From assembly GCF_036347135.1 (NCBI RefSeq), contig NZ_CP108938.1:7192001-7256000 (forward strand): a stretch of 64,000 nucleotides of DNA, given 5' to 3'. The stretch comes from Streptomyces sp. NBC_00775. Lineage in GTDB: Bacteria > Actinomycetota > Actinomycetes > Streptomycetales > Streptomycetaceae. The position numbers and the translations under genes are program-made. The notes beneath the pieces are model-generated. The model saw only the letters and a program-made list of their open reading frames with translations. It was not told the DNA's origin and ran no database searches. Positions 1 to 10,597 of this stretch are shown here, piece by piece (within the stretch, counting starts at the first letter, position 1; each line of letters begins with the position of its first letter).

Positions 1-893
1 CGCCGCCCGCGCAGCTCGGCGGCCACGGCGACCGCCAGGCCCGCGGCGCCCGCCAAGGCCGCCGCCGCGATCCACCGGGTGCCGGGCTCCGTGGTGTGCA
101 GCAGCCGGGCCAGGACGCCGCGCAGCGACTGGTTCGCGGTGTCCTCGACGAGCCCGACCCGACCGGCCTCGAAGACCATGCGCGTCCAGAAGCGCCAGGA
201 GTCGTGCGGCAGGACGGCGGCCGCCAGCAGCGTCGCCCCGGCGAACGCGACGGCGGCCCCGCGCGCGTGCCGCAGCCACCGCCCTCCGGAGCCCCGCCTT
301 GTGTGCTCCACGACACCGGCGACCAGGAGGAACACCGCGAAGAGTGCGGGCGTCAGCTTGATCGCCGCGGCGATTCCGATGCCCACACCGGCGCAGCGAT
401 GTCCGGGCCGCCGTGACAGGTCCCACAGCACCAGGACGGCCAGCAGCAGATTGACCTGGCCGTACCGCAGTGTCGTCCAGACCGGTTCGCACCACACGGC
501 GGCCGCCGCGATCCACCAGACGCACTCCACGCGCGCGTGGCCCACGAGGCGCAGCGAGAGGGTCACGAACACCACAAGAAGGGCCAGGTTTCCGGCCGTC
601 GCCAGTGTGCGCATGCCCGCCGTGTCCAGCAGCGTCAGTGGTGTGAACAGCAGCGCCGCGAACGGCGGGTACGTGGTGGGCAGATGGGCCTCGGTCGTGC
701 GCAGCGCGTAGAGGTCACCGCCCGCGCGGACCGTCTCACCCTCCGCGCGGTACACCATCAGGTCGATCATCGACACGTGTGCGGCCCGCTGCGCGCACCA
801 GAAGGCCGCGAACGACAGCAGGCACACCCCCAGGGCGACGGGCGCACGGCGGCGGACACGGGGGAGCGCGATCACGGTCACGAAGGCCGACAC
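1..893 (-). CDS. Glycosyltransferase 87 family membrane mannosyltransferase (C-terminal part cut off by window)
   Basis: Reading the minus strand from GTG at 893 gives about 297 residues before the window edge. The N-terminus carries a hydrophobic segment, then DLMVYRAEGETVRAGGDLY and TYPPFAALLFTP, a pattern typical of actinobacterial GT87 (DUF2029) polyprenyl-phosphate-mannose dependent mannosyltransferases of the PimE type. Several further hydrophobic helices follow. Known family role: transfer of mannose from a lipid carrier on the outer face of the membrane. GTG at 893 is preceded by a GGGGG run, a weak ribosome site; in-frame GTGs at 881 and 875 are alternatives. The acceptor substrate cannot be told from sequence. 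Confidence 0.75.
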   Translation of the reverse strand, partial: MSAFVTVIALPRVRRRAPVALGVCLLSFAAFWCAQRAAHVSMIDLMVYRAEGETVRAGGDLYALRTTEAHLPTTYPPFAALLFTPLTLLDTAGMRTLATAGNLALLVVFVTLSLRLVGHARVECVWWIAAAAVWCEPVWTTLRYGQVNLLLAVLVLWDLSRRPGHRCAGVGIGIAAAIKLTPALFAVFLLVAGVVEHTRRGSGGRWLRHARGAAVAFAGATLLAAAVLPHDSWRFWTRMVFEAGRVGLVEDTANQSLRGVLARLLHTTEPGTRWIAAAALAGAAGLAVAVAAELRGR

Positions 894-925
894 TAGCCCC
901 CGAATCCGTACAGAAGGGAAACGAT

Positions 926-956
926 TTGGTGGTGCACCCGGGGGACCGTGTAATGT
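926..956 (+). promoter_or_regulatory. Candidate promoter of tRNA-Ala
   Basis: TTGGTG at 926-931 and TAATGT at 951-956 resemble -35 and -10 boxes with a slightly long 19-bp spacer. They lie about 65 bp before the tRNA. A small hairpin, ATGCGGC-ttc-GCCGCAT, lies in the presumed pre-tRNA leader at about 994-1010. Inferred by eye. Confidence 0.4.
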
Positions 957-1019
957 TGGCGTCGCCGCCGGGGAAACCGGGCGACACGGTCGATATGCGG
1001 CTTCGCCGCATGGCCACAA

Positions 1020-1092
1020 GGGGCTATAGCTCAGTTGGTAGAGCGCCTGCATGGCATGCAGGAGGTCAGGAGTTCAATTCTCCTTAGCTCCA
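1020..1092 (+). tRNA. tRNA-Ala (GGC anticodon)
   Basis: A full cloverleaf can be drawn. Acceptor arms are GGGGCTA and TAGCTCC (one G-U pair), the D arm is GCTC/GAGC, the anticodon stem CCTGC/GCAGG holds loop ATGGCAT with anticodon GGC, and the T arm AGGAG/CTCCT holds loop TTCAATT. Length is 73 nt to the discriminator A. The 3' CCA is not encoded. The gene stands alone, with a strong hairpin just downstream. Confidence 0.96.
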
Positions 1093-1102
1093 CAGACGTT
1101 GA

Positions 1103-1133
1103 AAGCGGGCCACCCGATCAGGGTGGCCCGCTT
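1103..1133 (+). terminator. Hairpin terminator after tRNA-Ala
   Basis: AAGCGGGCCACCC pairs perfectly with GGGTGGCCCGCTT across the loop GATCA. It lies between the tRNA and the convergent gene ending at 1142, so it could stop transcription from both sides. Confidence 0.85.
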
Positions 1134-1141
1134 CTTCGTGT

Positions 1142-2761
1142 TCAGCGGCCGCTGCCGAGCGCGCGGCGGCCGCGCCCCTGGGACAGGACCGGCAGGTTGT
1201 TGCGCGCCGGCGCGGCGGACCGGGTGTCCTCCTCGATGCGCAGCGCGAGCGCCGGGCAGCGGCGCACGGCGCGCAGGGCCTTCGCCTCCGCGTACCGGGG
1301 CACCTGCGCCTGCGCGACGGTCGGGAAGCCGTCGGCGCCCAGTTCGAAGACCTCCGGGAGGATGTCCGCACACAGCCCATGGCCACGGCACAGCGTCCAG
1401 TCGACGTAGATCTTCTGACGGCTGGGACCGGCCTCCTGCTGCCCCTGGCCGCCCGGGATACCCGTCGGGGCCTGGCCGCCCTCGAAGAGCGGCAGAACGC
1501 CCTCCACGGGCCTTCCGCAGCCGTTGCCGAGGACATGCGCGGCCAGGTCGTCCGTGAACGCCTTGATGGTCGACTCGATGAACATCGCCGAGCCGTCCGG
1601 GTGCGAGCAGGCGCCGCGCCGCTTCACGGCCTTGGCGACCTGCTTCACGGCCTCCAGAGCGGCCGGCCCGCCGCCGTTGAGGATGTCCTCCAGGCCGCGC
1701 GCCGCGGCGGGCAGACCGAGGTAGCAGGGACCGCACTGTCCCGCGCTCTCCTCGGCCAGCCATTGCGCCACCCGCAGTGATTCACCCAGCGGGCACGTCT
1801 GCTGGGTGATCGGGAGGATCGCGCCCGCGCCGAGCGCACCGCCCACCGCGTCCAGGGAGTTGCGCGAGACGATCGCCTCGTTGACCGTCGCCGCGTCCAG
1901 CCACTTGCCGTGGTAGCCGCCGGTCAGCACACCCTGCGGCATGGGCGGGGCGCCGGCCAGCTGGAGCACGTACCGCAGCGGCACACCGGTCGGGACCTCG
2001 ATCACCATGGGGCGGGCGACCGCGCCGGAGACGGTGAGCATGACGGTGCCCGGCTCGTCGTACAGGCCGGTGTTGCGATAGCGGTCGGGCCCGATGCGCG
2101 CTGCGATGGCCAGCTGGGCGAACGTCTCGGCGTTGGACAGCAGGGTGGGCGCGCCGCCGACGCCGATCTGTGACGCGCTGATCTTGCGGCCGGGCGGGAT
2201 CGCCGGGCCGCCGTCGATGGAGCGGATCAGCGAAGCCGCCGCTCCGGTCACCATGCGCACCGGGTTGCGCTGCACGCGCGCGCGGAGGGCCGATCCGCGC
2301 CGGTTGCTCAGCCCGCGTTCTGCCAGCGCGGCTTCCATGGACCGCTGGGTGGACTCGCGGGTCACACCGATCACCAGGGTGCGCGCGCCCATGGCCTCCG
2401 CGGCCAGCAGGGCGCCGTCCAGGATGAGGTGCGGGGCACGGTTGATGAGCACCGTGTCCTTGCGGCAGGCGGGTTCGTCCTCGCTTCCGTTGACGACCAC
2501 CACGGGGCGGATGCCCTTCTTGATGGCCGACTCCGCGACCGAACGCAGCTTCTTGGCGAACGGGAAGCCCGCGCCGCCGCGGCCCTTCAGGGAGATCGCC
2601 TCGGCGAGGCCTGCCAGCTGCTCGCCGCCCATCGGTTCGAGCGGCCCGTGCACCTTGAGGTGCATGGGGAGATCCAGTCGTTCAACCAGGTCGAAACCCG
2701 ACGTGAGCTGCGGAAGTCCGACGACGCGGACCTCCGGGACGTCGGGCAGGGCCTCGTTCAC
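1142..2761 (-). CDS. NuoF-like NADH/FMN iron-sulfur subunit fused to a C-terminal ferredoxin
   Basis: 539 residues from GTG at 2761, directly abutting the stop of the upstream membrane gene, which suggests translational coupling. Residues about 55-330 form a NuoF-like FMN/NADH module: KGRGGAGFPFAKK is the glycine-rich loop and VVNGSEDEPACRKDT the flavin-site segment. Residues about 335-410 resemble the NuoF 4Fe-4S domain (ESAGQCGPC, later GACSHPDG). The position of the first usual Cys holds Ala, so only three ligands are obvious. Residues about 445-520 are a ferredoxin with CRGHGLC and a later RRCP, the pattern of a 3Fe-4S ferredoxin. Inferred role: take electrons from NAD(P)H and pass them through the ferredoxin part to the partner membrane cytochrome. 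The actual acceptor is unknown. Confidence 0.8.
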   Translation of the reverse strand: MNEALPDVPEVRVVGLPQLTSGFDLVERLDLPMHLKVHGPLEPMGGEQLAGLAEAISLKGRGGAGFPFAKKLRSVAESAIKKGIRPVVVVNGSEDEPACRKDTVLINRAPHLILDGALLAAEAMGARTLVIGVTRESTQRSMEAALAERGLSNRRGSALRARVQRNPVRMVTGAAASLIRSIDGGPAIPPGRKISASQIGVGGAPTLLSNAETFAQLAIAARIGPDRYRNTGLYDEPGTVMLTVSGAVARPMVIEVPTGVPLRYVLQLAGAPPMPQGVLTGGYHGKWLDAATVNEAIVSRNSLDAVGGALGAGAILPITQQTCPLGESLRVAQWLAEESAGQCGPCYLGLPAAARGLEDILNGGGPAALEAVKQVAKAVKRRGACSHPDGSAMFIESTIKAFTDDLAAHVLGNGCGRPVEGVLPLFEGGQAPTGIPGGQGQQEAGPSRQKIYVDWTLCRGHGLCADILPEVFELGADGFPTVAQAQVPRYAEAKALRAVRRCPALALRIEEDTRSAAPARNNLPVLSQGRGRRALGSGR

Positions 2762-4054
2762 TTAAAAGCCTCCGGAAGGGGCGTTCCATGGTTCACCGGA
2801 GCCAGGAGCGTCGAAGGCGCCCGGCAGTACGTCAGTCGTGGGACCGCTGTCGTACGTGTCGTTGGTGTTGTACGTGCCGTAGGCGGGGTTCGTCTCACCG
2901 GTGTCGTACACGTCACTCGTGCCGTAGGCGTTGGTGGCCGAATTGTCATAGATGGGGATGTTGAATCCCGTGTCGTTGAGGGGGTCGTACGCCGATTGGG
3001 GCGCCTCGCCGACGGGGGGCGGGGAGGGGATGGGCCAACTGCCCGAGGGGCTGCTGCCGTCGACGCGCTGGAAGGACTCCGTGGGCTGCATGTCCAGCGG
3101 TGTCTGGAAGCGCTCGGTCGGGGTGGCCCCGAAGTTGTTCCCGCCGGGCGCCCCGCCGGAGGTGGCCCGGTAGGCGGCCGCGAAGCCGGGCATGCTGCCC
3201 GTGGAGGCGGGGTCGGGCGCGGCGTCGTACAGCGGCGAAGGGGACCCTGTGCGCTGCGGGGGCACGAACGAGTCCCCCCGGGTGGTGAAGCCCGGCAGCG
3301 GGGATTCCGCGGCGGCGGCACGGGATGCCTCCAGGTCCTCGCGGGCTGCGCGGGCGCCGGGGCTGTTGTTGTCCCCGATGATCGCCAGGATCCGGTCGGC
3401 GACCTTGCGCTTGAAGGGGCCGGAGGCCGAGCGCAGCGCCAGGGCGGCCATCACGGCGACCAGGCACAAGCTGTACAGCACGGTGACGTATGTCTTCGCG
3501 GGGCGCCCCGCGTACAGGCCGTGCACCAGGGCCGAGCACCAGGCCGGATACGCCAGCATGTGCACGGCCCGCCAGCGCGCCGCGACCGGCGCGGGGGACG
3601 CGAAGGCGCTGCGCAGCGCGCCGGTGATGGCCGTGAAGATCATCAGCAGGCCGGCCAGGGAGCCGAAGCCGATGAGTCCGTTGGTGCCCGTGAGGCCGAG
3701 CCCGAAGGGGATCAGTGCGGCGACCAGGGTGGTGTGGTCGAGGGCCAGCTTGACCGTGATGTGCAGCAGGAGGAAGGCGACCGAGGAGATCGCGGTCGTC
3801 CTGTGCACGGCCTGGGCGACCAGTCGCTGACGCGTGTTGAGGAACAGCCGGTCGGTGGCGACGAGGCCCCACACCACGGAGCAGGTGAGGGCGACCAGCG
3901 ACAACACGCCGGCGCCGAAGTTGAGGAAGTCGCGCAGGCCGTCGCCTCCGACCAGCACGACCATGGGTATGAGCAACAAGGCGGCAGCCGTCAGCGCCCC
4001 GTAGGCCGAGCGGCCCGGTCGGGGTATCGAGCTGTTGTTGCGACGAGGGTTCAT
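2762..4054 (-). CDS. Ferric-reductase-like di-haem transmembrane protein
   Basis: 430 residues. About six hydrophobic helices occupy residues 18-210. Two helices carry paired histidines, H84/H98 and H165/H178, with the 13-14 residue spacing that binds two b-type haems in ferric-reductase-like (FRD) domains. The last roughly 190 residues are low-complexity, rich in Pro, Thr, Tyr and Asn, and probably disordered. ATG at 4054 was chosen over an ATG at 4165 because the extra 37 codons lack the local third-position G/C bias. The GGGAG upstream of 4054 is a fair ribosome site. It is the first gene of the pair with the NuoF-ferredoxin fusion, so it likely moves electrons within or across the membrane. 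The C-terminal tail is not explained. Confidence 0.75.
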   Translation of the reverse strand: MNPRRNNSSIPRPGRSAYGALTAAALLLIPMVVLVGGDGLRDFLNFGAGVLSLVALTCSVVWGLVATDRLFLNTRQRLVAQAVHRTTAISSVAFLLLHITVKLALDHTTLVAALIPFGLGLTGTNGLIGFGSLAGLLMIFTAITGALRSAFASPAPVAARWRAVHMLAYPAWCSALVHGLYAGRPAKTYVTVLYSLCLVAVMAALALRSASGPFKRKVADRILAIIGDNNSPGARAAREDLEASRAAAAESPLPGFTTRGDSFVPPQRTGSPSPLYDAAPDPASTGSMPGFAAAYRATSGGAPGGNNFGATPTERFQTPLDMQPTESFQRVDGSSPSGSWPIPSPPPVGEAPQSAYDPLNDTGFNIPIYDNSATNAYGTSDVYDTGETNPAYGTYNTNDTYDSGPTTDVLPGAFDAPGSGEPWNAPSGGF

Positions 4055-4154
4055 GGGGGGGTACTCCCAACGGTTCGGGGAAGCGGTCCCGAAGCCGCAC
4101 TCTAAGTCGAGCCATACCGATGGGTACGAGGTTTGAGTTATTGCGTTGTTATCA

Positions 4155-4184
4155 AAGGGCAACAAGGTCTTTGTGTTGTCCCTT
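4155..4184 (-). promoter_or_regulatory. Imperfect inverted repeat upstream of the redox operon
   Basis: AAGGGCAACA and TGTTGTCCCTT are inverted copies with one extra base. They lie in an unusually AT-rich stretch (about 4130-4225) between the redox operon and the divergent leuS leader. This could be an operator or a leader hairpin. No regulator was identified. Confidence 0.35.
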
Positions 4185-4303
4185 AGGGTCCGTTACGCGA
4201 AGTAATATTTGAATATTGTTCAGTGTTTTGCGGTGATCGTGCGGGACGGCACGGGGTGCCGAGCGGTCCCGGAAGCTCGTCGCGACGCGTGCGGGGGCTG
4301 CGG

Positions 4304-4309
4304 TACCCT
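4304..4309 (+). promoter_or_regulatory. Candidate -10 box for the leuS leader transcript
   Basis: TACCCT ends seven bases before the A of the leader-peptide ATG at 4316. Transcription would therefore begin at or next to that ATG, giving a leaderless leader peptide. No good -35 box is visible. Confidence 0.45.
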
Positions 4310-4315
4310 GACGCC

Positions 4316-4354
4316 ATGCGTGCCGTACGCCTTCTGCTTAGTGAGCCGCGCTGA
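4316..4354 (+). CDS. leuS leader peptide with three consecutive leucine codons
   Basis: The 12-residue [15 protein letters not shown] ends in TGA at 4352-4354. The CTT CTG CTT run at 4331-4339 puts three leucines in a row directly upstream of the leucyl-tRNA synthetase gene. Its last codons form one arm of a long stem (4345-4355 with 4387-4397). This is what is expected of a ribosome-mediated attenuation leader that senses charged tRNA-Leu. No separate ribosome site is present, in keeping with a leaderless start. Confidence 0.75.
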   Translation: MRAVRLLLSEPR

Positions 4355-4423
4355 TCACTCCCGACCACTGACGATTCGTGGTCGGAATCGGCGCGGCGTC
4401 CCCTCCTGTGCGAGGGGATTTTT
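4345..4423 (+). promoter_or_regulatory. leuS transcription attenuator (stem, inner hairpin, intrinsic terminator)
   Basis: Three pairings are visible. An 11-bp stem joins 4345-4355 to 4387-4397 with one G-U pair. Inside it CCGACCAC (4361-4368) pairs perfectly with GTGGTCGG (4378-4385). Then TCCCCTC (4399-4405) pairs with GAGGGGA (4412-4418), followed by five Ts, a textbook Rho-independent terminator. A ribosome stalled on the leucine codons would cover the 5' arm of the first stem. The exact antiterminator pairing could not be settled by eye. Confidence 0.75.
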
Positions 4424-4469
4424 CATTTCCAAGCCGCTGGCAGAGACGATCGATGGAGCTTTGAGGATC

Positions 4470-7358
<2,889 letters not shown>

Positions 7359-7409
7359 CGGTCTCCGCCGAGTCGGAGCCGATGGCTTCCAGTGACTCGG
7401 GGTAGTCCC

Positions 7410-7456
7410 CTACGGGCAGGTTCGGGGTTCTTCTGGAACTCCGAACCTGCCCGTAG
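7410..7456 (+). terminator. Long hairpin downstream of leuS
   Basis: About 21 bp of near-perfect pairing joins 7410-7430 to 7435-7456 (arms begin CTACGGGCAGG and end CCTGCCCGTAG) around a 4-nt loop. It starts about 50 bp after the leuS stop. There is no T-run, as is common for Streptomyces terminators. Confidence 0.8.
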
Positions 7457-7510
7457 CGTTTACCGTTGAAGAGCGCGACGGCAGTCGTCGCGACGGGTCT
7501 GAGGAGGAGC

Positions 7511-8254
7511 GTGGTGGGAACCGTGATCGCAGTGATCGCCCTGCTCTTTCTGCTGTTCGTGGTGCTGGGCGCGTACGCCACGGTGAAGGTGGTCGGCGCC
7601 GCCAAGCGAGGCGTGGACCGTACGATCTCGCAGGCGCGCCGCACGGTCGAGGACACGACACTGCGTGCCAAGACCTTCGCCCAGCCGGGTCCGATGGGTG
7701 AGCTGGCCCAGCTCCGGCTCACGCTGCGCACGTCGATGCGGGCCACGCAGGACGCGCTGCACGCGGGCGTGGCGGAGGACGAGTCGCTGAAGGAGTCCCT
7801 GGGCCTCTTCGAGCGGCTCAGCGCGCACGGGCACGAACTGGACGACGAGCTCAAGCGCCTGGAGACCGAGCCCGACCGCGGCGCGCTCGCCTCGCGGCTG
7901 CCCGGACTGCGCGAGCGCACCGAGCGGATCACGCAGTCGGCGGACTCGCTGCGCTGGGCCGCGCGCGACCGGGCCCGCCGCTTCGCGGACGACGACCTGG
8001 ACTCGTTGAGCGCCCAGATAGACGTGGAGGCCGGCGCGCTGCGGCACTGGACGACGGAGCCGAAGCCCGCTTCGCCCACAGCTCCTTGGCCCGAGGCACC
8101 CGCACCGGATGCGACCACCTCCGGCGGACAGACCTGGCCGGAAACCCCGGAGTCCCGTACGGCCGAGGCGCCGACGCGCTCCGCCATCACCCCGCCCGGC
8201 CGACGCCCCGCCTACCCCTGGCAGAAGAAGCCCCGCCCCGAGAGCACGACTTGA
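7511..8254 (+). CDS. Conserved single-pass membrane protein of unknown function
   Basis: 247 residues from GTG at 7511, which sits 3 bases after an excellent GAGGAGG ribosome site. A hydrophobic N-terminal helix (about residues 2-25, VIAVIALLFLLFVVLGAY) anchors the protein. The following 150 residues are charged and helical, probably coiled coil, and the end is Pro/Ala/Thr rich. No enzymatic motif was recognised. It stands between the leuS terminator and the degV-like gene and is not obviously coupled to either. An ATG at 7466 lies upstream of the ribosome site and is unlikely to be used. Confidence 0.7.
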   Translation: MVGTVIAVIALLFLLFVVLGAYATVKVVGAAKRGVDRTISQARRTVEDTTLRAKTFAQPGPMGELAQLRLTLRTSMRATQDALHAGVAEDESLKESLGLFERLSAHGHELDDELKRLETEPDRGALASRLPGLRERTERITQSADSLRWAARDRARRFADDDLDSLSAQIDVEAGALRHWTTEPKPASPTAPWPEAPAPDATTSGGQTWPETPESRTAEAPTRSAITPPGRRPAYPWQKKPRPESTT

Positions 8255-8313
8255 TCCGGCCGCCCCAGCCGCAGGTGGGAGGGGCCGGGCTGCCGCCCAC
8301 TCGCCCCGACAGG

Positions 8314-8319
8314 TAATCT
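8314..8319 (+). promoter_or_regulatory. -10 box implying a leaderless degV mRNA
   Basis: TAATCT is followed by seven bases and then ATG at 8327. No ribosome site is visible, which fits initiation at the 5' end of the transcript. Confidence 0.5.
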
Positions 8320-8326
8320 CCAGCTC

Positions 8327-9172
8327 ATGTCCCGCCATGTCGCGATCGTCACCGATTCAACGGCCTACCTGCCGCCGCTGACGATGGAGCGCCACGGCAT
8401 CACAGCGGTGCCCCTGACCGTGGTCCTCGGTGACCAGGCACTCGAAGAGGGCACTGAGATCTCGGCCCGCTCCCTGGCCCAGGCGCTGCAGAAGCGGCGC
8501 CCCGTCACGACGTCCCGGCCCAGCCCCGAGCTCTTCGCCGCGACCTACCGCAAGGTCGCCGAGTCCGGTGCCACCGGCATTGTCTCCCTCCATCTGTCGT
8601 CCGAGTTCTCGGGCACGTACGACGCCGCGGTGCTCGCGGCGCGGGAGGCTCCGGTGCCGGTGCGGGTGGTGGACACCGGGATGGTCGCGATGGCCCTCGG
8701 GTTCTGCGCGCTGGCCGCGGCCGAGTCGGCGGAGGCGGGGGGCACGATCGACGACGCGGTCACAGCCGCGGAGAAGCGGGCCGCGGGCACCTTCGCGTAC
8801 TTCTACGTCGACACCCTCGACTATCTGCGCCGGGGCGGCCGGATCGGGGCCGCGCAGGCTCTGCTGGGCTCCGCGCTCGCGGTGAAGCCACTGCTGCAGC
8901 TGGACGACGGCCGCATCGAACTCCTGGAGAAGGTACGGACGGCGTCCAAGGCGATCGCCCGGCTGGAGGAGATCGTTGCCGTGCGCGCGGGCGACGCCCA
9001 GGTCGATATCGCCGTCCATCATCTGGCCGCCCCCGAGCGGGCCTCGGCACTCGCGGACCGGTTGCGGGCGCGGGTGCCCGGGCTGGCCGATCTGCATGTC
9101 AGTGAGGTCGGAGCGGTGATCGGAGCGCACACGGGGCCTGGGCTGCTGGGGGCGGTTGTCTCACCTCGGTGA
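8327..9172 (+). CDS. DegV family fatty-acid-binding protein
   Basis: 281 residues, the usual DegV length. The N-terminus VAIVTDSTAYLP with the following PLTVVLGDQALEEG, and later SRPSPELFAATYRKV and SLHLSSEFSGTYDAA, are the conserved parts of this two-domain fold, which binds a single fatty acid. In Gram-positive bacteria such proteins (FakB) present fatty acids to the kinase FakA. No fakA lies in this window, so the physiological partner is unknown. Confidence 0.9.
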   Translation: MSRHVAIVTDSTAYLPPLTMERHGITAVPLTVVLGDQALEEGTEISARSLAQALQKRRPVTTSRPSPELFAATYRKVAESGATGIVSLHLSSEFSGTYDAAVLAAREAPVPVRVVDTGMVAMALGFCALAAAESAEAGGTIDDAVTAAEKRAAGTFAYFYVDTLDYLRRGGRIGAAQALLGSALAVKPLLQLDDGRIELLEKVRTASKAIARLEEIVAVRAGDAQVDIAVHHLAAPERASALADRLRARVPGLADLHVSEVGAVIGAHTGPGLLGAVVSPR

Positions 9173-9262
9173 GAGCGCGCACCACACGTGTGGGTGAGAG
9201 GGTTATCCACAACTGGGCGGTAATCCACTGGAATTGAGCAAGATCATCGCGAAAGTGCCGGA

Positions 9263-10597
9263 ATGCCGGATCCTCGGCGCATGGCACTTCGATCACGCTC
9301 ACGCACCGCCACACCGACCAGCGGCCCGGGTCGTGGCCCTGTCTCCGACGGCCGCAGCCGTCATCGCCGTCACCACCACCCGCGGAGCCGGACCCGACGC
9401 CGTGAGGCATCGGCCGAGGCCCTTCGCATGCGCGCGGAGGCGCTCTTCGCCGAAAGGGCCGGAGAGCGGCGGGAGTTGGGGAACGGGCCGCCGGGGCCGG
9501 ATCGGGATGTGGGGGACGGTCCCAAGGCGACCACCGCGGTGGGATTCGGTATTGCCGATGTGCGGGGACTGGACAACCGTGTTCGCGAGGGCGTGACCCG
9601 TGACGGTTCCCGGGTACGCGGGACGTCGGACCTCGAAGGGGCCCAGGCGTACAGGTCGCTGAGCTCTCATGACTCCCGGGCAAACGGGGCTGTGGACTGT
9701 GGTGCGCCGGGCACGGGTGCGGCTGCGCCGGACGCGGACGCGGGTGCTGGTGCGCCGGACGCGGGTGCTGCTGCTGACGCTGGATCGCGCGGCGGAGTGC
9801 GTGTCGGCGCGCACGACGCAACTCACGCCGCACACGTCGACGTCGCTTCGAGTACGGCGGAGTCGGGGGCGTGGCGGGACCGGGTCGGGCTCGCCGTGCG
9901 GGAGCGGATGCCGTTGTGGCTGCAGTCGAGGTGCGGTCTTGAGCGCAGGAACGTGGCCGCGCTGACCGTACTGCTTGTCGTCGCCGGGGTCTTCGCCATG
10001 CAGCACTTCTGGGCCGGCAGGACTCAGTCGGTCCGAGCCCCCGAGGTGGTGCGGGCGGCGGCTCCGTACGGGGCGAAGACCGGACAGGGGGAGCAGTCGG
10101 ACGCGGGACCGGATGCCTCGGCCGGAGCGCCGAGTCCCGCCGGAACAGTGATGGTCGTGGACGTCAGTGGCAAGGTGCGCAGCCCCGGGCTCCAGCGATT
10201 GCCGACCGGTTCCCGTGTCGAGGACGCGCTGCGCGCGGCGGGCGGGGTGCGCCCCGGCACGAACACCGAGAGTCTCAACCGCGCGCGGCTCCTCGTGGAC
10301 GGCGAACAGATCGTCGTCGGCGCTCCCGCGTCCGCGGTGGGACCAGGCACGGGCGGTGCGGGCCCAGTCGGCGCCGGTGGATCCACCGCCGGTGCGGCAC
10401 CCTCGGCTCCGGTCGCCCTCAACACGGCGACAGTGGATCAGCTCGACGGCCTCCCGGGCGTCGGCCCCGTCCTGGCCCAGCACATCATCGACTACCGCAC
10501 CCAACACGGCGGCTTCCGCTCGGTCGACGAGCTCCGCGAGGTGAAGGGAATCGGGGATCGCCGGTTCGCCGATCTGCGGAATCTGGTGCGGCCATGA
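9263..10597 (+). CDS. comEA: ComEA-like DNA-binding protein (SLBB plus helix-hairpin-helix)
   Basis: 444 residues. The N-terminal half is Arg-rich and then Ala/Gly/Asp-rich, with a repetitive stretch at about residues 145-185 (9700-9800). A single hydrophobic helix lies near residues 235-253 (AALTVLLVVAGVFAMQHFW). After it comes an SLBB-type segment (VDVSGKVRSPGLQRLP), then paired helix-hairpin-helix motifs (LNTATVDQLDGLPGVGP and ELREVKGIGDRRF). Family role: membrane-anchored binding of double-stranded DNA at the outer face during uptake. The stop overlaps the start of comEC by four bases (ATGA), a clear operon. The first 60 residues are poorly conserved, so the true start could be the ATG at 9281. 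Confidence 0.87.
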   Translation: MPDPRRMALRSRSRTATPTSGPGRGPVSDGRSRHRRHHHPRSRTRRREASAEALRMRAEALFAERAGERRELGNGPPGPDRDVGDGPKATTAVGFGIADVRGLDNRVREGVTRDGSRVRGTSDLEGAQAYRSLSSHDSRANGAVDCGAPGTGAAAPDADAGAGAPDAGAAADAGSRGGVRVGAHDATHAAHVDVASSTAESGAWRDRVGLAVRERMPLWLQSRCGLERRNVAALTVLLVVAGVFAMQHFWAGRTQSVRAPEVVRAAAPYGAKTGQGEQSDAGPDASAGAPSPAGTVMVVDVSGKVRSPGLQRLPTGSRVEDALRAAGGVRPGTNTESLNRARLLVDGEQIVVGAPASAVGPGTGGAGPVGAGGSTAGAAPSAPVALNTATVDQLDGLPGVGPVLAQHIIDYRTQHGGFRSVDELREVKGIGDRRFADLRNLVRP

